A DNA stretch of 64,000 nucleotides from CF-46 sp963760735 (GCA_963760735.1 CAVXEB010000004.1:1674001-1738000); one strand, 5' to 3'; shown: positions 53,714 through 62,142, counted from the first letter of the stretch. Notes: generated by a model from the letters alone, not told the origin. Numbers and translations: made by a program.

Positions 53714-54687
53714 GTCGCGGTCCCGGCGCGAGGCCGGATGATCGCATCGGTCATCCGCGCCGCCCGGACGTTCGGCCGGACGTCGTGGACGCGGGCGATG
53801 TCGACGCCCGCCGCGATCCCGAGGACCGTCGTCGCGATCGTCGCCTCGACCCGCTGGTCGGGCGGCAGGTCGAGCACCCGGCCGAGGGTCGACTTCCGCG
53901 ACGTCCCCAGGAGGATCGGCCGGCCGAGCACGCGGAGGGCCGCGAGGTCGTGCAGGAGGGCCAGGTTGTGGTCGGCGGTCTTGCCGAAGCCGAAGCCCGG
54001 ATCGACGACGATCGCGTCCCACGACACGCCGGCGCGGAGCGCCCGCTCGATCGCGGCCTCCAGGTCGGCGATCACCTCGGCCACGAGGTTCGTGTAGCGC
54101 GGCTCGTCGCGGTTGTGCATCAGGACGATCGGGACGGCTCGCTCCGCCGCCAGCCGCAGAAGCGCCTCGTCCGGGTCGACGCCCTGGACGTCGTTGACCA
54201 GGCCCGCGCCCGCGTCGATCGCGGCCGCCGCCACGCCGGCCTTCGTCGTGTCGACGCTGATCGGGACGTCGGGTAGCGCGTCGCGGAGCGCGGCCACCAC
54301 CGGGACCACGCGGTCGGCCTCGGCACGCTCGTCGATCTCGTCATGGCCCGGCCGGGTCAATTCGCCACCGACGTCGAGCAGATCGGCGCCCTCGGCGACC
54401 ATCGCCCGCGCCCGCTCCACGGCGGCCTCGATCGGGTCCGACGCGGTCAGGAGGCCGTCGCCCGAGAACGAATCCGGCGTGACGTTGAGGATCCCCATGA
54501 CGTACGTCCGGACGCCCCAGACGAACTCGCCGCCACCGATCCGGAGCGGGGCCGGGTCGCCGGGGAGGCCGGACGACGCGCCCGCGGGCAGGCGGCGGGA
54601 CGGCGTCGCCGCGCCGCCGCCGAGATCGGGGCGGGCGACGACGACCGTCGCCTCGATGGTCGGGTCGCGATCGTCGGGCGGCGTCAT
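53710..54687 (-). CDS. folP: Dihydropteroate synthase
   Basis: The protein has 325 residues. Pterin-binding motifs are clear: GILNVTPDSFSGDG, LLDVGGELTRPG, PISVDTTKAGVAAAA, LVNDVQG, PIVLMHNR, IVVDPGFGFGKT and LLGTSRKSTLG. The extra N-terminal 50 residues (Pro/Gly/Ala-rich) exceed most FolPs. It condenses the pterin with p-aminobenzoate; this is the sulfonamide target. Note that the sulfatase/sulfonamide link is coincidental. ATG overlaps the folC stop. Confidence 0.95.
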   Translation of the reverse strand: MTPPDDRDPTIEATVVVARPDLGGGAATPSRRLPAGASSGLPGDPAPLRIGGGEFVWGVRTYVMGILNVTPDSFSGDGLLTASDPIEAAVERARAMVAEGADLLDVGGELTRPGHDEIDERAEADRVVPVVAALRDALPDVPISVDTTKAGVAAAAIDAGAGLVNDVQGVDPDEALLRLAAERAVPIVLMHNRDEPRYTNLVAEVIADLEAAIERALRAGVSWDAIVVDPGFGFGKTADHNLALLHDLAALRVLGRPILLGTSRKSTLGRVLDLPPDQRVEATIATTVLGIAAGVDIARVHDVRPNVRAARMTDAIIRPRAGTAT

Positions 54688-56045
54688 CGCCGCCGATTGT
54701 CACCCGGATCGCGGAAGGCCGGGTCGTCGACCAGTCGCGACCGGACGGCACCGACGAGGTAGAGGGAGCCGGCGATCACGATCGGGCCGGGCGGCCCCGA
54801 CAACGCCCGGTCCAGCGCGGCATCGATGTCCGGCTCCGCCTCGACCGTGGCCGACCGACCGACCCGGTTCAGCCAGACCGTCGCCAGGCGGCCCGCAGGC
54901 AGAGCCCGCGGCGTGTTGATTGCCGTCGCGATGATCCTGGAGCCGTCGAGGATCGGCGCCGCGCACAGCGCGCTCGAGATGCCGGCGACATCCTTGTCAG
55001 CCATCGACGCTGTCAGCAACGTGAGGCGGCCGGGTGTGAGGAACGGACGGAGGTCGGCGATCGCCTCCGCGAGCGCGGCGGCGCCGGCCGGGTTGTGGGC
55101 CCCGTCGAGGAGCACGTCGCGTCCGTCGACGGTCAGGAGCTCGAGGCGGCCGGGCCAGCGGGCCTCGGCGTAGCCGCGACGCCGGGCATCCGCCGGGACA
55201 TCGGCGATCCCCGCCTCGCCAAGGGCGTCGAGGACCGCGTCCGCGACGGCGACGTTCGCCGCCTGGTGCCGCCCGCGCAGCCCGACACGGGTCTCGCCGA
55301 GACCGGGCAGCTCGACGAGCAGGCCGTCCCGGTCGATGCGGTGGATCGGGGCGGGTGGCGCGATCCGGAGGGGTGCGCCCATCCGGGCGGCGCGGCGCCG
55401 GACGATCGCGAGCGCTGCCCCCGTCGTCCCGGTCACCGCCAGGTCGCCGCGCTCGATGATCGCGGCCTTCTCGCGGGCGATGTGGGCGATCGTCGGGCCG
55501 AGCCGCTCGGTATGGTCGAGGTCGACGTTCGTGATCGCGGCCACGCCGCCGTCCCAGGCATGCGTCGCGTCCAGCCGACCACCCAGCCCGACCTCCACGA
55601 GGGCGAGGTCGACCCGCTCCTCCGCGAACCAGGCAAAGACGACGGCCGTCAGCAGCTCGAACTCGGTGGGCGGCCCGAGGCGCTTCGGCATGCGGTCGAC
55701 GGCCGCGATCGCGTCGTTCACGAGGCGGGCGAACGTGGCCGCGTCGACGGGAACGCCGCCGATCTGGAGTCGCTCGCGGTACGAGACCAGGTGCGGCTTC
55801 GGCGTCTCTCCGGCCCGCTGCCCGGCCGCCCGGAGGGCCGATCCGGCGAGCGCCAGGACGCTGCCCTTGCCGTTCGTGCCGGCGATCAGCGCGCCGCGCA
55901 CCGCGAGCTGTGGGTCGCCCATCGCCCGGAGGAGCGCGCGCGTTCGCCCGAGCCCGAGGCGGACGCCGAACCGGCCTCGTTCCTCGAGCGCGCTCAGGGC
56001 CGCGCGGTAGGCGCCTGGGTCGGGCGCGCGATCGGCGGTCGTCAC
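54684..56045 (-). CDS. folC: Folylpolyglutamate / dihydrofolate synthase
   Basis: The protein has 453 residues. The ATP loop ALIAGTNGKGSV, the Mur-ligase-type motif LVEVGLGGRLDATHAW, the substrate-binding ITNVDLDHTERLG and the C-terminal DGAHNPAGAAAL are in order. It adds glutamates to folates and may also make dihydrofolate. GTG 56045 overlaps the stop of the upstream Cys-rich gene (GTGA). Operon order Cys-rich protein, folC, folP, folB supports a folate assignment. Confidence 0.94.
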   Translation of the reverse strand: MTTADRAPDPGAYRAALSALEERGRFGVRLGLGRTRALLRAMGDPQLAVRGALIAGTNGKGSVLALAGSALRAAGQRAGETPKPHLVSYRERLQIGGVPVDAATFARLVNDAIAAVDRMPKRLGPPTEFELLTAVVFAWFAEERVDLALVEVGLGGRLDATHAWDGGVAAITNVDLDHTERLGPTIAHIAREKAAIIERGDLAVTGTTGAALAIVRRRAARMGAPLRIAPPAPIHRIDRDGLLVELPGLGETRVGLRGRHQAANVAVADAVLDALGEAGIADVPADARRRGYAEARWPGRLELLTVDGRDVLLDGAHNPAGAAALAEAIADLRPFLTPGRLTLLTASMADKDVAGISSALCAAPILDGSRIIATAINTPRALPAGRLATVWLNRVGRSATVEAEPDIDAALDRALSGPPGPIVIAGSLYLVGAVRSRLVDDPAFRDPGDNRRR

Positions 56046-56569
56046 TCGCGCGTCAGGTCGTCCTCGTAGAAGACGCACTGGTTGAAGCGCGGCGTCAGGC
56101 AGACGTCGTTGACGTAGCCCTGCTCGAGATGGACGCCGCCGCGCAGCTGGCAGCGCGAGACGTTCGAGTCCTGCCGGATCAGGGCCTTCAGGAGGTGGGG
56201 GGCCTGGATCGGGATCGCGCCGCGCGAGCCCGTCATGTAGAAGTGCGGACAGACGTTCCGCCGGAGGTTCGGCAGGCCGAACCCGCCACGGGCGGGCGGC
56301 AGCGCCGGGAACGGGGACCGGTACGGCTGGCCGCCCCGGCCGGGCATCGGCGGCCGGACGGGCATCGGGGTGCGAGCGACCATCCCGCCGCCGCTCGAGA
56401 CAGGGCCCGGCCGGGCCGGGCTGCCGGCGTCGCGACGGTCCTCCGGTCCGGGCATGCGAGACGGCGTCTGGGTGGGCGGGCGGCTGACGCGGGCGATCGG
56501 CCCGACCCCGAACGCCGGTCGACCGGTCGCTCCTGCGGGGCGATCTCGCTTGGGGTCTCGTGCCTGCAT
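56042..56569 (-). CDS. Cys-rich CPxx..C..CL..C protein leading the folate operon
   Basis: The protein has 175 residues. The first 110 are Pro/Gly/Arg-rich and likely disordered; the last 65 hold four spaced Cys (NVCPHFYMTG, VSRCQLRGG, DVCLTPRFNQC) resembling a small domain common in Chloroflexota and actinobacterial proteins, probably zinc- or iron-sulfur-binding. GAGGG stands 5-6 bases before ATG 56569. It is translationally coupled to folC, so a role near folate metabolism is possible but unknown. Confidence 0.7.
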   Translation of the reverse strand: MQARDPKRDRPAGATGRPAFGVGPIARVSRPPTQTPSRMPGPEDRRDAGSPARPGPVSSGGGMVARTPMPVRPPMPGRGGQPYRSPFPALPPARGGFGLPNLRRNVCPHFYMTGSRGAIPIQAPHLLKALIRQDSNVSRCQLRGGVHLEQGYVNDVCLTPRFNQCVFYEDDLTRE

Positions 56570-56730
56570 CCAATCCCTCGGATCGGCGCACGACAGGGCA
56601 CAGCATGCCCGCGCGCCGGACCGCGCAAGACTACAACGCGCGGTCCCGCGGCGACGACCCGGATGCAGACCGTCGACCGGCGTTCCGGGCCGCCGACGAA
56701 GGCCGGACCCGACCCATGGCCCGCGCATGC

Positions 56731-56736
56731 GACAAT
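56731..56736 (+). promoter_or_regulatory. Leaderless -10 box before the Ig-like protein
   Basis: GACAAT ends seven bases before GTG 56744, without Shine-Dalgarno. It lies in the 174-base divergent gap to the folate operon. Confidence 0.5.
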
Positions 56737-56743
56737 CCGCGCC

Positions 56744-57949
56744 GTGACGACACGGCGCGGCGGGCGACCTCCCCAGGTCAGGCCCCGTCCACCCTCGACG
56801 GGCCGCGTCGCGCCCACCACCGCCCGGCCCAAGGCCCAGACCCCGACCCGCCTGTCGACCCACCGCCGCGTCGAGCGCGGTCCGGGCATCGCCCTTCCGT
56901 TCCGCCTCCTCCTCGTCGTGGCCGTGGCGTCGCTCGGCGTCGGGGTGCTCCTGGTGGCGACCGGCGGACTCGGCAAGGTCGCGACGTCGATCGGCTCGTC
57001 GTTCAGCGGCTTCGTCACGGACCTCACCGCGACACCCGCCCCGTCCGCGGTCGATCCCGTGGTCGCCAATTCGCCGATCCTCGAGGTGCCCGAGGAGCCA
57101 TACACCAACCAGCCCTCGATCGACCTCGTCGGAACGGTGCCGTCGAGCGTCGCCGGCGACACTGGTTCGCGGATCCGGATCTACGTCGCGATCGGCAACG
57201 GCCCCCCGGGCGTCGTCACGGAGGTGCCGGTCGGTGACTCGCCGCGCTTCCTCGTGCCGGATGTCGAGCTGAGCCCGGGGACGAACACGTTCAGCGCGAC
57301 GATCATCGGTCCGACGGATCTCGAGTCGGACGCGTCGGCGTCGGTCGCATACATCCTCGACACGAGCAAGCCCCGGATCACGATCAGCTCCCCGAAGGCG
57401 AACGGCGTCGTCAACGGGAAGGCGGTGAAGATCGTCGGCCTGACCCAGGGCCGGAGCGATGTCAGCGCCCGCAACACCTCGACGAACGCGACGGTCGGGG
57501 CCACGGCAGACGGGAAGGGAGCGTTCACGATCGTCATGCCGCTGGGCACGGGGTCGAACACGATCCAGATCACCTCGACGGACCCGGCCGGGAACGCGAA
57601 CGTCGCCAACCTGATCGTCCGCCGCGGCACCGGAGCCCTGACGGCCAGGGTCAGCTCGTCCTTCTACCAGGTGAAGCTCTCGAAGCTGCCCGAGCCCGTC
57701 ACGCTGACCGTCGCCGTGACGGATCCCGACGGCCGACCGCTTGCCGGCGCCCACGTCACGTTCACCCTGGCGGTGCCGGGCGTGCCGGCCATCGCATCGG
57801 GCCAGCTGACCACCGGGGCGAACGGGCGAGCGTCGTTCACGACGACGATCCCGAAGGGCGCCTCGAAGGGCCAGGCGTCGATCACGGCGATCGTCGACAC
57901 CGCCGACAGCGGCAGCACGACGGACCGCACCGTCATCACCCTGAACTAG
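56744..57949 (+). CDS. Membrane-anchored protein with bacterial Ig-like domains
   Basis: The protein has 401 residues: a basic Arg/Pro-rich N-terminus, one transmembrane helix (about 52-74, PFRLLLVVAVASLGVGVLLV), a Thr/Pro linker, then beta domains: about 110-210 (INEPSIDLVG-like start, VELSPGTNTFSATIIG), 215-295 (KPRITISSPKANGVVNGKAV, a Big/Ig-like fold), and 300-400 (VTLTVAVTDPDGRPLAGAHVTF, a Big_1/invasin-like fold). It is exposed outside the cell, attached by its N-terminus. Function may be adhesion or cell-wall scaffolding. Confidence 0.8.
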   Translation: MTTRRGGRPPQVRPRPPSTGRVAPTTARPKAQTPTRLSTHRRVERGPGIALPFRLLLVVAVASLGVGVLLVATGGLGKVATSIGSSFSGFVTDLTATPAPSAVDPVVANSPILEVPEEPYTNQPSIDLVGTVPSSVAGDTGSRIRIYVAIGNGPPGVVTEVPVGDSPRFLVPDVELSPGTNTFSATIIGPTDLESDASASVAYILDTSKPRITISSPKANGVVNGKAVKIVGLTQGRSDVSARNTSTNATVGATADGKGAFTIVMPLGTGSNTIQITSTDPAGNANVANLIVRRGTGALTARVSSSFYQVKLSKLPEPVTLTVAVTDPDGRPLAGAHVTFTLAVPGVPAIASGQLTTGANGRASFTTTIPKGASKGQASITAIVDTADSGSTTDRTVITLN

Positions 57950-57979
57950 ACCGCACGTTCCATCTGCCCTCGTCCCGGT

Positions 57980-58107
57980 CTGTGTTCGTCGCGGCTGGGC
58001 GAGGCCGGCAAGGCGGCCGGGAGCAGCGGAGCGAGCGGGCTTGAAGGCCCGTGAGCGAGCAGCGCAGCGGCCAACGCAGTCCAGCGTCGTCCAGGCGCGA
58101 CAGCCGG
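57980..58107. repeat. 128-bp direct repeat, copy 1, hairpin-forming
   Basis: The block recurs at 58129-58256 with one mismatch by eye (GGCCGG against GGCTGG). It contains CGGGC TTGAAG GCCCG flanked by outer arms GGCCG and CGGCC, so it can fold as a long imperfect hairpin. With copy 2 it fills the 347-base gap between 57949 and 58297; I see no ORF or tRNA there. Confidence 0.92.
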
Positions 58108-58128
58108 GGTTCCCGCGTCCGAGCGCGA

Positions 58129-58256
58129 CTGTGTTCGTCGCGGCTGGGCGAGGCTGGCAAGGCGGCCGGGAGCAGCGGAGCGAGCGGGCTTGAAGGCCCG
58201 TGAGCGAGCAGCGCAGCGGCCAACGCAGTCCAGCGTCGTCCAGGCGCGACAGCCGG
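58129..58256. repeat. 128-bp direct repeat, copy 2
   Basis: Copy 2 starts 149 bases after copy 1, with a 21-base spacer that is not repeated. It ends three bases before the GTGACA -35 box of the next gene. Confidence 0.92.
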
Positions 58257-58258
58257 AA

Positions 58259-58288
58259 GTGACAGTACGGGACCCGAGTAGCTACCAT
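58259..58288 (+). promoter_or_regulatory. Promoter: GTGACA -35, TACCAT -10, 18-base spacer
   Basis: The -35 box is at 58259-58264 and the -10 at 58283-58288. The -10 ends eight bases before GTG 58297, so the transcript is probably leaderless. Confidence 0.55.
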
Positions 58289-58296
58289 CAGGGTCC

Positions 58297-58671
58297 GTGA
58301 CCACATGGCGGTGTCCGCACTGTGAGACGCCTCAACCCGAGGCCTCACGCTGTTGGGTCTGTCACCGCTCCTCGACGAGCTGCGCGTCCTGTCGACACTT
58401 CCGACGATCCGTCGCGGCCCGCACCGGCTACTGCGGCCTCGACCGACGACGGAGCCCGCTCAAGGGCGACGAGGTCCGCGCCTGCTGGGAGGACGCCGCG
58501 GCGCCGATCCCGCCGGACCCGTCGATCCCGGGGCTCCTGGACCTGTTGACGGCGCCGGCCCTCGTCGAGCCGGCGCCCTCGGTCGACGCCCGACCGTCGG
58601 CCGAGACGGTGACACGCCGGCGGCCGGTGAGCGCGCCAACCCCACGCGACTGGGTGGAAGTCGAGGTCTGA
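58297..58671 (+). CDS. Zinc-ribbon protein
   Basis: The protein has 124 residues. Cys pairs CPHC and CWVC about 12 residues apart near the N-terminus, then CASC and a later CGLD and RACW, indicate one or two zinc ribbons. A Pro-rich tail follows with an acidic end (DWVEVEV). It is leaderless by position of its -10 box. Function unknown; a regulator or assembly partner is possible. It converges on the PknB-like gene. Confidence 0.75.
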   Translation: MTTWRCPHCETPQPEASRCWVCHRSSTSCASCRHFRRSVAARTGYCGLDRRRSPLKGDEVRACWEDAAAPIPPDPSIPGLLDLLTAPALVEPAPSVDARPSAETVTRRRPVSAPTPRDWVEVEV

Positions 58672-58684
58672 CTTCGCGCCGGCC

Positions 58685-58704
58685 CGGCCGGGATTCGCCG
58701 GCCG
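58685..58704. terminator. Hairpin terminator candidate
   Basis: A 7-bp stem (CGGCCGG at 58685-58691, CCGGCCG at 58698-58704) with a 6-base loop, followed by TTCCTC, lies between the convergent zinc-ribbon and kinase genes. Confidence 0.55.
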
Positions 58705-58720
58705 TTCCTCGAGGGGCGGG

Positions 58721-60583
58721 TTACGGCGGGCAGGTCGCGAGCGACGCCGGGTCGTAGACCGTCAAGTCGATCGGCGTGCCGGGCGGGACCTTCTGGCCCG
58801 GGGCCGGACCCTGCTCGATGACGATCGACGTCCCGTCCTGGGTGTAGCCGGCGGGTTGCGGCGTGACGTCGCCCAGGGCGAACCCGTCGCCCTCGAGGGC
58901 GCTGGTTGCGTCGTCCAGCGTCTGACAGCGGTAGTCGGCCACGGTGATGCTGGCCGGCGGTGGCGTCGGCGTCGGCGGCGGGGTCGGAGTGGGTGTCGGC
59001 GTCGGGGTCGGGCTGGGGGTCGGGCTGGGGCTGGGGCTGGGGCTCGCGCTCGGCTCCGGACCCTTCGAGAGGATGTAGTCGACCGGCGTCCCCTTGTTCA
59101 CGACGACGCCGCCGGCAGGGTTCTGCGCCACGACCTGGCCGAGCGCGACGACCGCGTCGAACGCCTCGGTCTTCGTCCCGATCGTCAGGCCGGCCGCGGC
59201 GAGCTGGTTGAATGCCTCGGTCTCGGTGAGGCCGCGGAGGTCCGGGACCGCGACCGTCTCCGCGCCGGCGACGAGGGTCAGCTTCACGACCCCGCCTGCC
59301 GCGATCGACTCGCCGGCCGGCGGGTCCTGGGACAGCACCGTGTTCGGCGCCTGGCCGCTGGCCTGGGCGACCGCGACCGGCGCAACCGTCAGGCCGGCCC
59401 GGTCGGCCGACGCCTGGGCCTGATCGAGCGTCTGACCGACGAAGTTCGGCACGACGACCTGACTGGCCGTCTGCCCGGGCCCGGACAGGAGCCGGAAGAC
59501 CAGGAAACCGGCGACCGCCAGGATCGCGAGCGCGGCGACGCCGGCCGCCCAGACGCCCATCGGCGTGCCGTTCTCGCCGTCGTCCGTGGCGCCCGGCGGT
59601 GGCGGCGGAGCAGCGGGCGGCCCTTCGGACGCGTACGCATCCGGGGCGTACGGGATCGCGTTTGGGTTGGCCCGCGCGGTCGCGGACGTCACCGCGGCGG
59701 CACCGGCCACGCCGGCAACGGTCGCCGCTGCCGCGGCGGTGCCGACTCCGGGGACGGCCGTCCCGCCGAGGAACGCCTCGAGCGCAGCGGCCATCGAGGC
59801 CGCCGACGACCAGCGGTCGGCCGGCTCGGTCGCAAGCGCCTTGCGATCGATCGCGACCAGGTCGCCGGGGAGGCCGGACCGGATCGTCGACGGGTCCGGC
59901 GGGGGGCCAGCGAGGCGCGCCATCGCGACCGCGGCGGCGCTGTCCGCCTCCCACGGCCGGTGCCCGGTCAGCAGCTCGAACAGGACGATTCCGAGCGAGT
60001 AGATGTCCGACGAGGGCGTCGTCGGGTCGCCGCGGGCCTGCTCGGGGCTGAAGTAGTGGACGGATCCGAGCGTCGTGCCTGGCAGTGTCATCTGCGCCTC
60101 GGCGACCGCCCGCGCGATCCCGAAGTCGGCGACCTTCACCCGGCCGTCCCGGTCGATCATGATGTTGCCGGGCTTCACGTCGCGGTGGACGATCCCCCGC
60201 TGGTGGGCGGCCTGGAGGGCCCGCGCCGTCTCGGCGGCGATCCGCGCGGCCTGGCGGGGTGGCAGAGCACCCGTCCGCTTGATGATCGAGGCGAGGTCCT
60301 CGCCGTCGACGAGCTCCATCACGATGAACGGCCCCGCGGCGTCCTGGCCGTAGTCGTAGACCGAGACGATGTTCGGGTGGTTCAGGGACGCGGCCGCCTG
60401 CGCCTCGTTGCGGAAGCGCGAGCCGAAGTCGGGGTCGCGGCCGTACTCGGGGCGGAGGATCTTGACGGCGACGTCGCGATCGAGCTGGTTGTCGTGGGCG
60501 CGGTAGATCCGGGCCATCCCGCCCTGACCGAGCAGCTCGACCATGCGGTATCGACCACCCAGGATCGTGCCGATCTCGCTCAC
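58721..60583 (-). CDS. pknB: PknB-like serine/threonine kinase with PASTA domains
   Basis: The protein has 620 residues. The kinase domain has Gly loop LGQGGMARIY, Lys41 (VAVKIL), HRD at 133-135 and DFG at 153-155, so it is likely active. An Ala/Pro-rich linker, one transmembrane helix (GVWAAGVAALAILAVAGFLV), and PASTA repeats follow (VPNFVGQTLDQAQ; VPDLRGLTETEAF); a Pro/Thr/Ser run (PSPTPTPTPTP) separates a third, Cys-bearing PASTA-like unit at the C-terminus. PASTA units bind muropeptides, so it controls growth or cell-wall synthesis. GGAGGG lies 5 bases before GTG 60583. Confidence 0.94.
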   Translation of the reverse strand: MSEIGTILGGRYRMVELLGQGGMARIYRAHDNQLDRDVAVKILRPEYGRDPDFGSRFRNEAQAAASLNHPNIVSVYDYGQDAAGPFIVMELVDGEDLASIIKRTGALPPRQAARIAAETARALQAAHQRGIVHRDVKPGNIMIDRDGRVKVADFGIARAVAEAQMTLPGTTLGSVHYFSPEQARGDPTTPSSDIYSLGIVLFELLTGHRPWEADSAAAVAMARLAGPPPDPSTIRSGLPGDLVAIDRKALATEPADRWSSAASMAAALEAFLGGTAVPGVGTAAAAATVAGVAGAAAVTSATARANPNAIPYAPDAYASEGPPAAPPPPPGATDDGENGTPMGVWAAGVAALAILAVAGFLVFRLLSGPGQTASQVVVPNFVGQTLDQAQASADRAGLTVAPVAVAQASGQAPNTVLSQDPPAGESIAAGGVVKLTLVAGAETVAVPDLRGLTETEAFNQLAAAGLTIGTKTEAFDAVVALGQVVAQNPAGGVVVNKGTPVDYILSKGPEPSASPSPSPSPTPSPTPTPTPTPTPPPTPTPPPASITVADYRCQTLDDATSALEGDGFALGDVTPQPAGYTQDGTSIVIEQGPAPGQKVPPGTPIDLTVYDPASLATCPP

Positions 60584-60906
60584 CCTGCCCTCCGTGCTGC
60601 GAGCCCGCAGTCCGTTCAGGCCCGGGGAGTCGCCCGCCCGGCATCGTACCGTACGGGCCGTCCCGGGCGGTGATCCGGGTGGCGGCGACGCGCGCGGGGC
60701 GCGACCGCACGCGGGCCGGTGCACGGCGGCACCGGATCGTTCCGGAACCCATTCGCCGACCCCAGTACGGGCATGCATCATGCGGGCGACGGATGGGGAG
60801 GCAGGGGCGTCGGGGGCGTTTCCACGGCACGGCGTCCATACCCAGGTCGCCTGACTCGTGCCGCACGCCAGTGGCGAGACCGACCCCGGCCGAGGAGGTG
60901 TCGCGC
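60584..60906. other. Divergent intergenic region of 323 bases
   Basis: It separates pknB (minus) from a secreted-protein gene (plus). It holds the palindrome CCGTACGG (60649-60656) and, on the minus strand, TACGAT at 60643-60648, a possible pknB -10 box about 60 bases before the start. No convincing plus-strand promoter, ORF or RNA is seen. Confidence 0.5.
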
Positions 60907-61224
60907 ATGGTGCGTCGACTCACGGGGCGTTTCGGGCTGGCGGCAGCTACGGCAGCCGTGGTCCTGAGCCTGAGCGCGGGGGCAGTGATGGCCGGTGAGG
61001 TCACCGGCAGCGGCAAGAAGATCGACCAGAACCAGGGTCGATCGTGGTGTTCGTTCTCGGGCTTGAATGACAAGCTCCCGGGGGAGGGACCGACGGCTCC
61101 TCAGGCCCAGTCGTACGGGCAGGATGTGAAGCTGGGGATCCAGGATCCGCACGTGGCGAATCCAGGGTTCTTCTGCAACCCGAACCACTCGCCGCTCGGT
61201 CCGAACCCGAACCGCACGCACTGA
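60907..61224 (+). CDS. Small secreted protein
   Basis: The protein has 105 residues: a signal peptide (RRLTGRFGLAAATAAVVLSLSAGAVMA) with cleavage expected after AMA or VMA, then a short mature part with GEVTGSGKK, CSFSGLND and FFCNPNHSP, two Cys that could pair. Small exported proteins with an AGEVTG-start and CSFSGxND motif recur in actinobacteria and Chloroflexota; no role is known. GAGGAGGTG stands 6 bases before ATG 60907. It converges on galU. Confidence 0.75.
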   Translation: MVRRLTGRFGLAAATAAVVLSLSAGAVMAGEVTGSGKKIDQNQGRSWCSFSGLNDKLPGEGPTAPQAQSYGQDVKLGIQDPHVANPGFFCNPNHSPLGPNPNRTH

Positions 61225-61230
61225 GTCACC

Positions 61231-61260
61231 GGGCTGGCCCGACACGCGTCGGGCCAGCCC
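61231..61260. terminator. Strong bidirectional hairpin terminator candidate
   Basis: A perfect 13-bp stem (GGGCTGGCCCGAC at 61231-61243, its complement at 61248-61260) around ACGC fills the gap between the convergent secreted-protein and galU genes. No T-run follows. Confidence 0.75.
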
Positions 61261-61263
61261 CCG

Positions 61264-62142
61264 CTACAGCTCCAGGGTCTGGAGGTAGCGGCGGAACTCG
61301 GGGGCGAGATCCGGCCGTTCGAGGGCGAGCTCGACGGACGCCTTGAGCCAGCCCATCGTCGTCCCCGCGTCGTAGCGGATGCCCTCGAACTCGTAGCCGT
61401 AGACCGCCTGCTCCTGCATCAGCGCCTGGATCGCGTCGGTGAGCTGGATCTCGCCGCCGGCGCCGCTCTGGGTCTGCTCGAGCTTGTCGAAGATCTTCGG
61501 CGTCAGGACATAGCGCCCGATGATGGCCAGGTTCGACGGAGCATCGTCCGGCGCCGGCTTCTCGACGAGCTGGCTGACCTTGTGGAGCCGGCCATGGTTC
61601 AGCCCGCCTTCGACCTCCTCGCCGCCGATGACGCCGTAGCGCTGGGTCTCCTCGTGCGGGACCTCCATGACGGCGACGACGGAGCCGTGGGTCTGGTTGT
61701 AGGCATGGATCAGCTGGCCGATGCAGGGCCGGTCGCCGACGACGACGTCATCGCTGAGGATCACCGCGAAGGGCTCGTGCCCGACGACCTCCTTCGCCAC
61801 GAGGACGGCATGGCCGAGGCCGAGCTGCTCCTTCTGGCGGACGTACGTGATCTGGGCAAGGTCGGAGATGTGCCGGATCTGGCGGAGCATCTCGATGTCG
61901 CCCTTCTCCTCGAGCAGGTGCTCCAGCTCGTAGGAGGTGTCGAAGTGGTCCTCGATCGCGCGCTTCTGGCTCGAGGTGACGATGATCACCTGCTCGATGC
62001 CGGCGGCGACCGCTTCCTCGACGGCGTACTGGATGACCGGCTTGTCGACGAGCGGCAGCATCTCCTTGGGCTGGGCCTTCGTGGCCGGAAGGAACCGGGT
62101 GCCCCAGCCGGCTGCCGGAAAGACGGCCTTGCGTACGCGCAT
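61264..62142 (-). CDS. galU: UTP-glucose-1-phosphate uridylyltransferase
   Basis: The protein has 292 residues. The nucleotide-binding start is KAVFPAAGWGTRFLPATKAQPKEMLPLVDKPVIQY; VTSSQKRAIEDHFD, LGLGHAVLVAKE, LSDDVVVG and VEKPAPDDAPSNLAIIGRYVL follow, the full GalU series. It makes UDP-glucose for envelope glycans, glycogen or trehalose. GAGG lies 4-5 bases before ATG 62142. TATCCT at 62180-62185 on the minus strand may be its -10 box. Confidence 0.95.
   Translation of the reverse strand: MRVRKAVFPAAGWGTRFLPATKAQPKEMLPLVDKPVIQYAVEEAVAAGIEQVIIVTSSQKRAIEDHFDTSYELEHLLEEKGDIEMLRQIRHISDLAQITYVRQKEQLGLGHAVLVAKEVVGHEPFAVILSDDVVVGDRPCIGQLIHAYNQTHGSVVAVMEVPHEETQRYGVIGGEEVEGGLNHGRLHKVSQLVEKPAPDDAPSNLAIIGRYVLTPKIFDKLEQTQSGAGGEIQLTDAIQALMQEQAVYGYEFEGIRYDAGTTMGWLKASVELALERPDLAPEFRRYLQTLEL

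Noticed and set aside
56042..58348. A 768-residue minus-strand frame running through the Ig-like gene and both 128-bp repeats
   Set aside because: Only the last 175 residues look like protein; the rest is the shadow of the plus-strand gene and of repeats.
58428..61073. An 881-residue minus-strand frame over the kinase
   Set aside because: It is out of frame with the recognised kinase motifs and has low-complexity composition.
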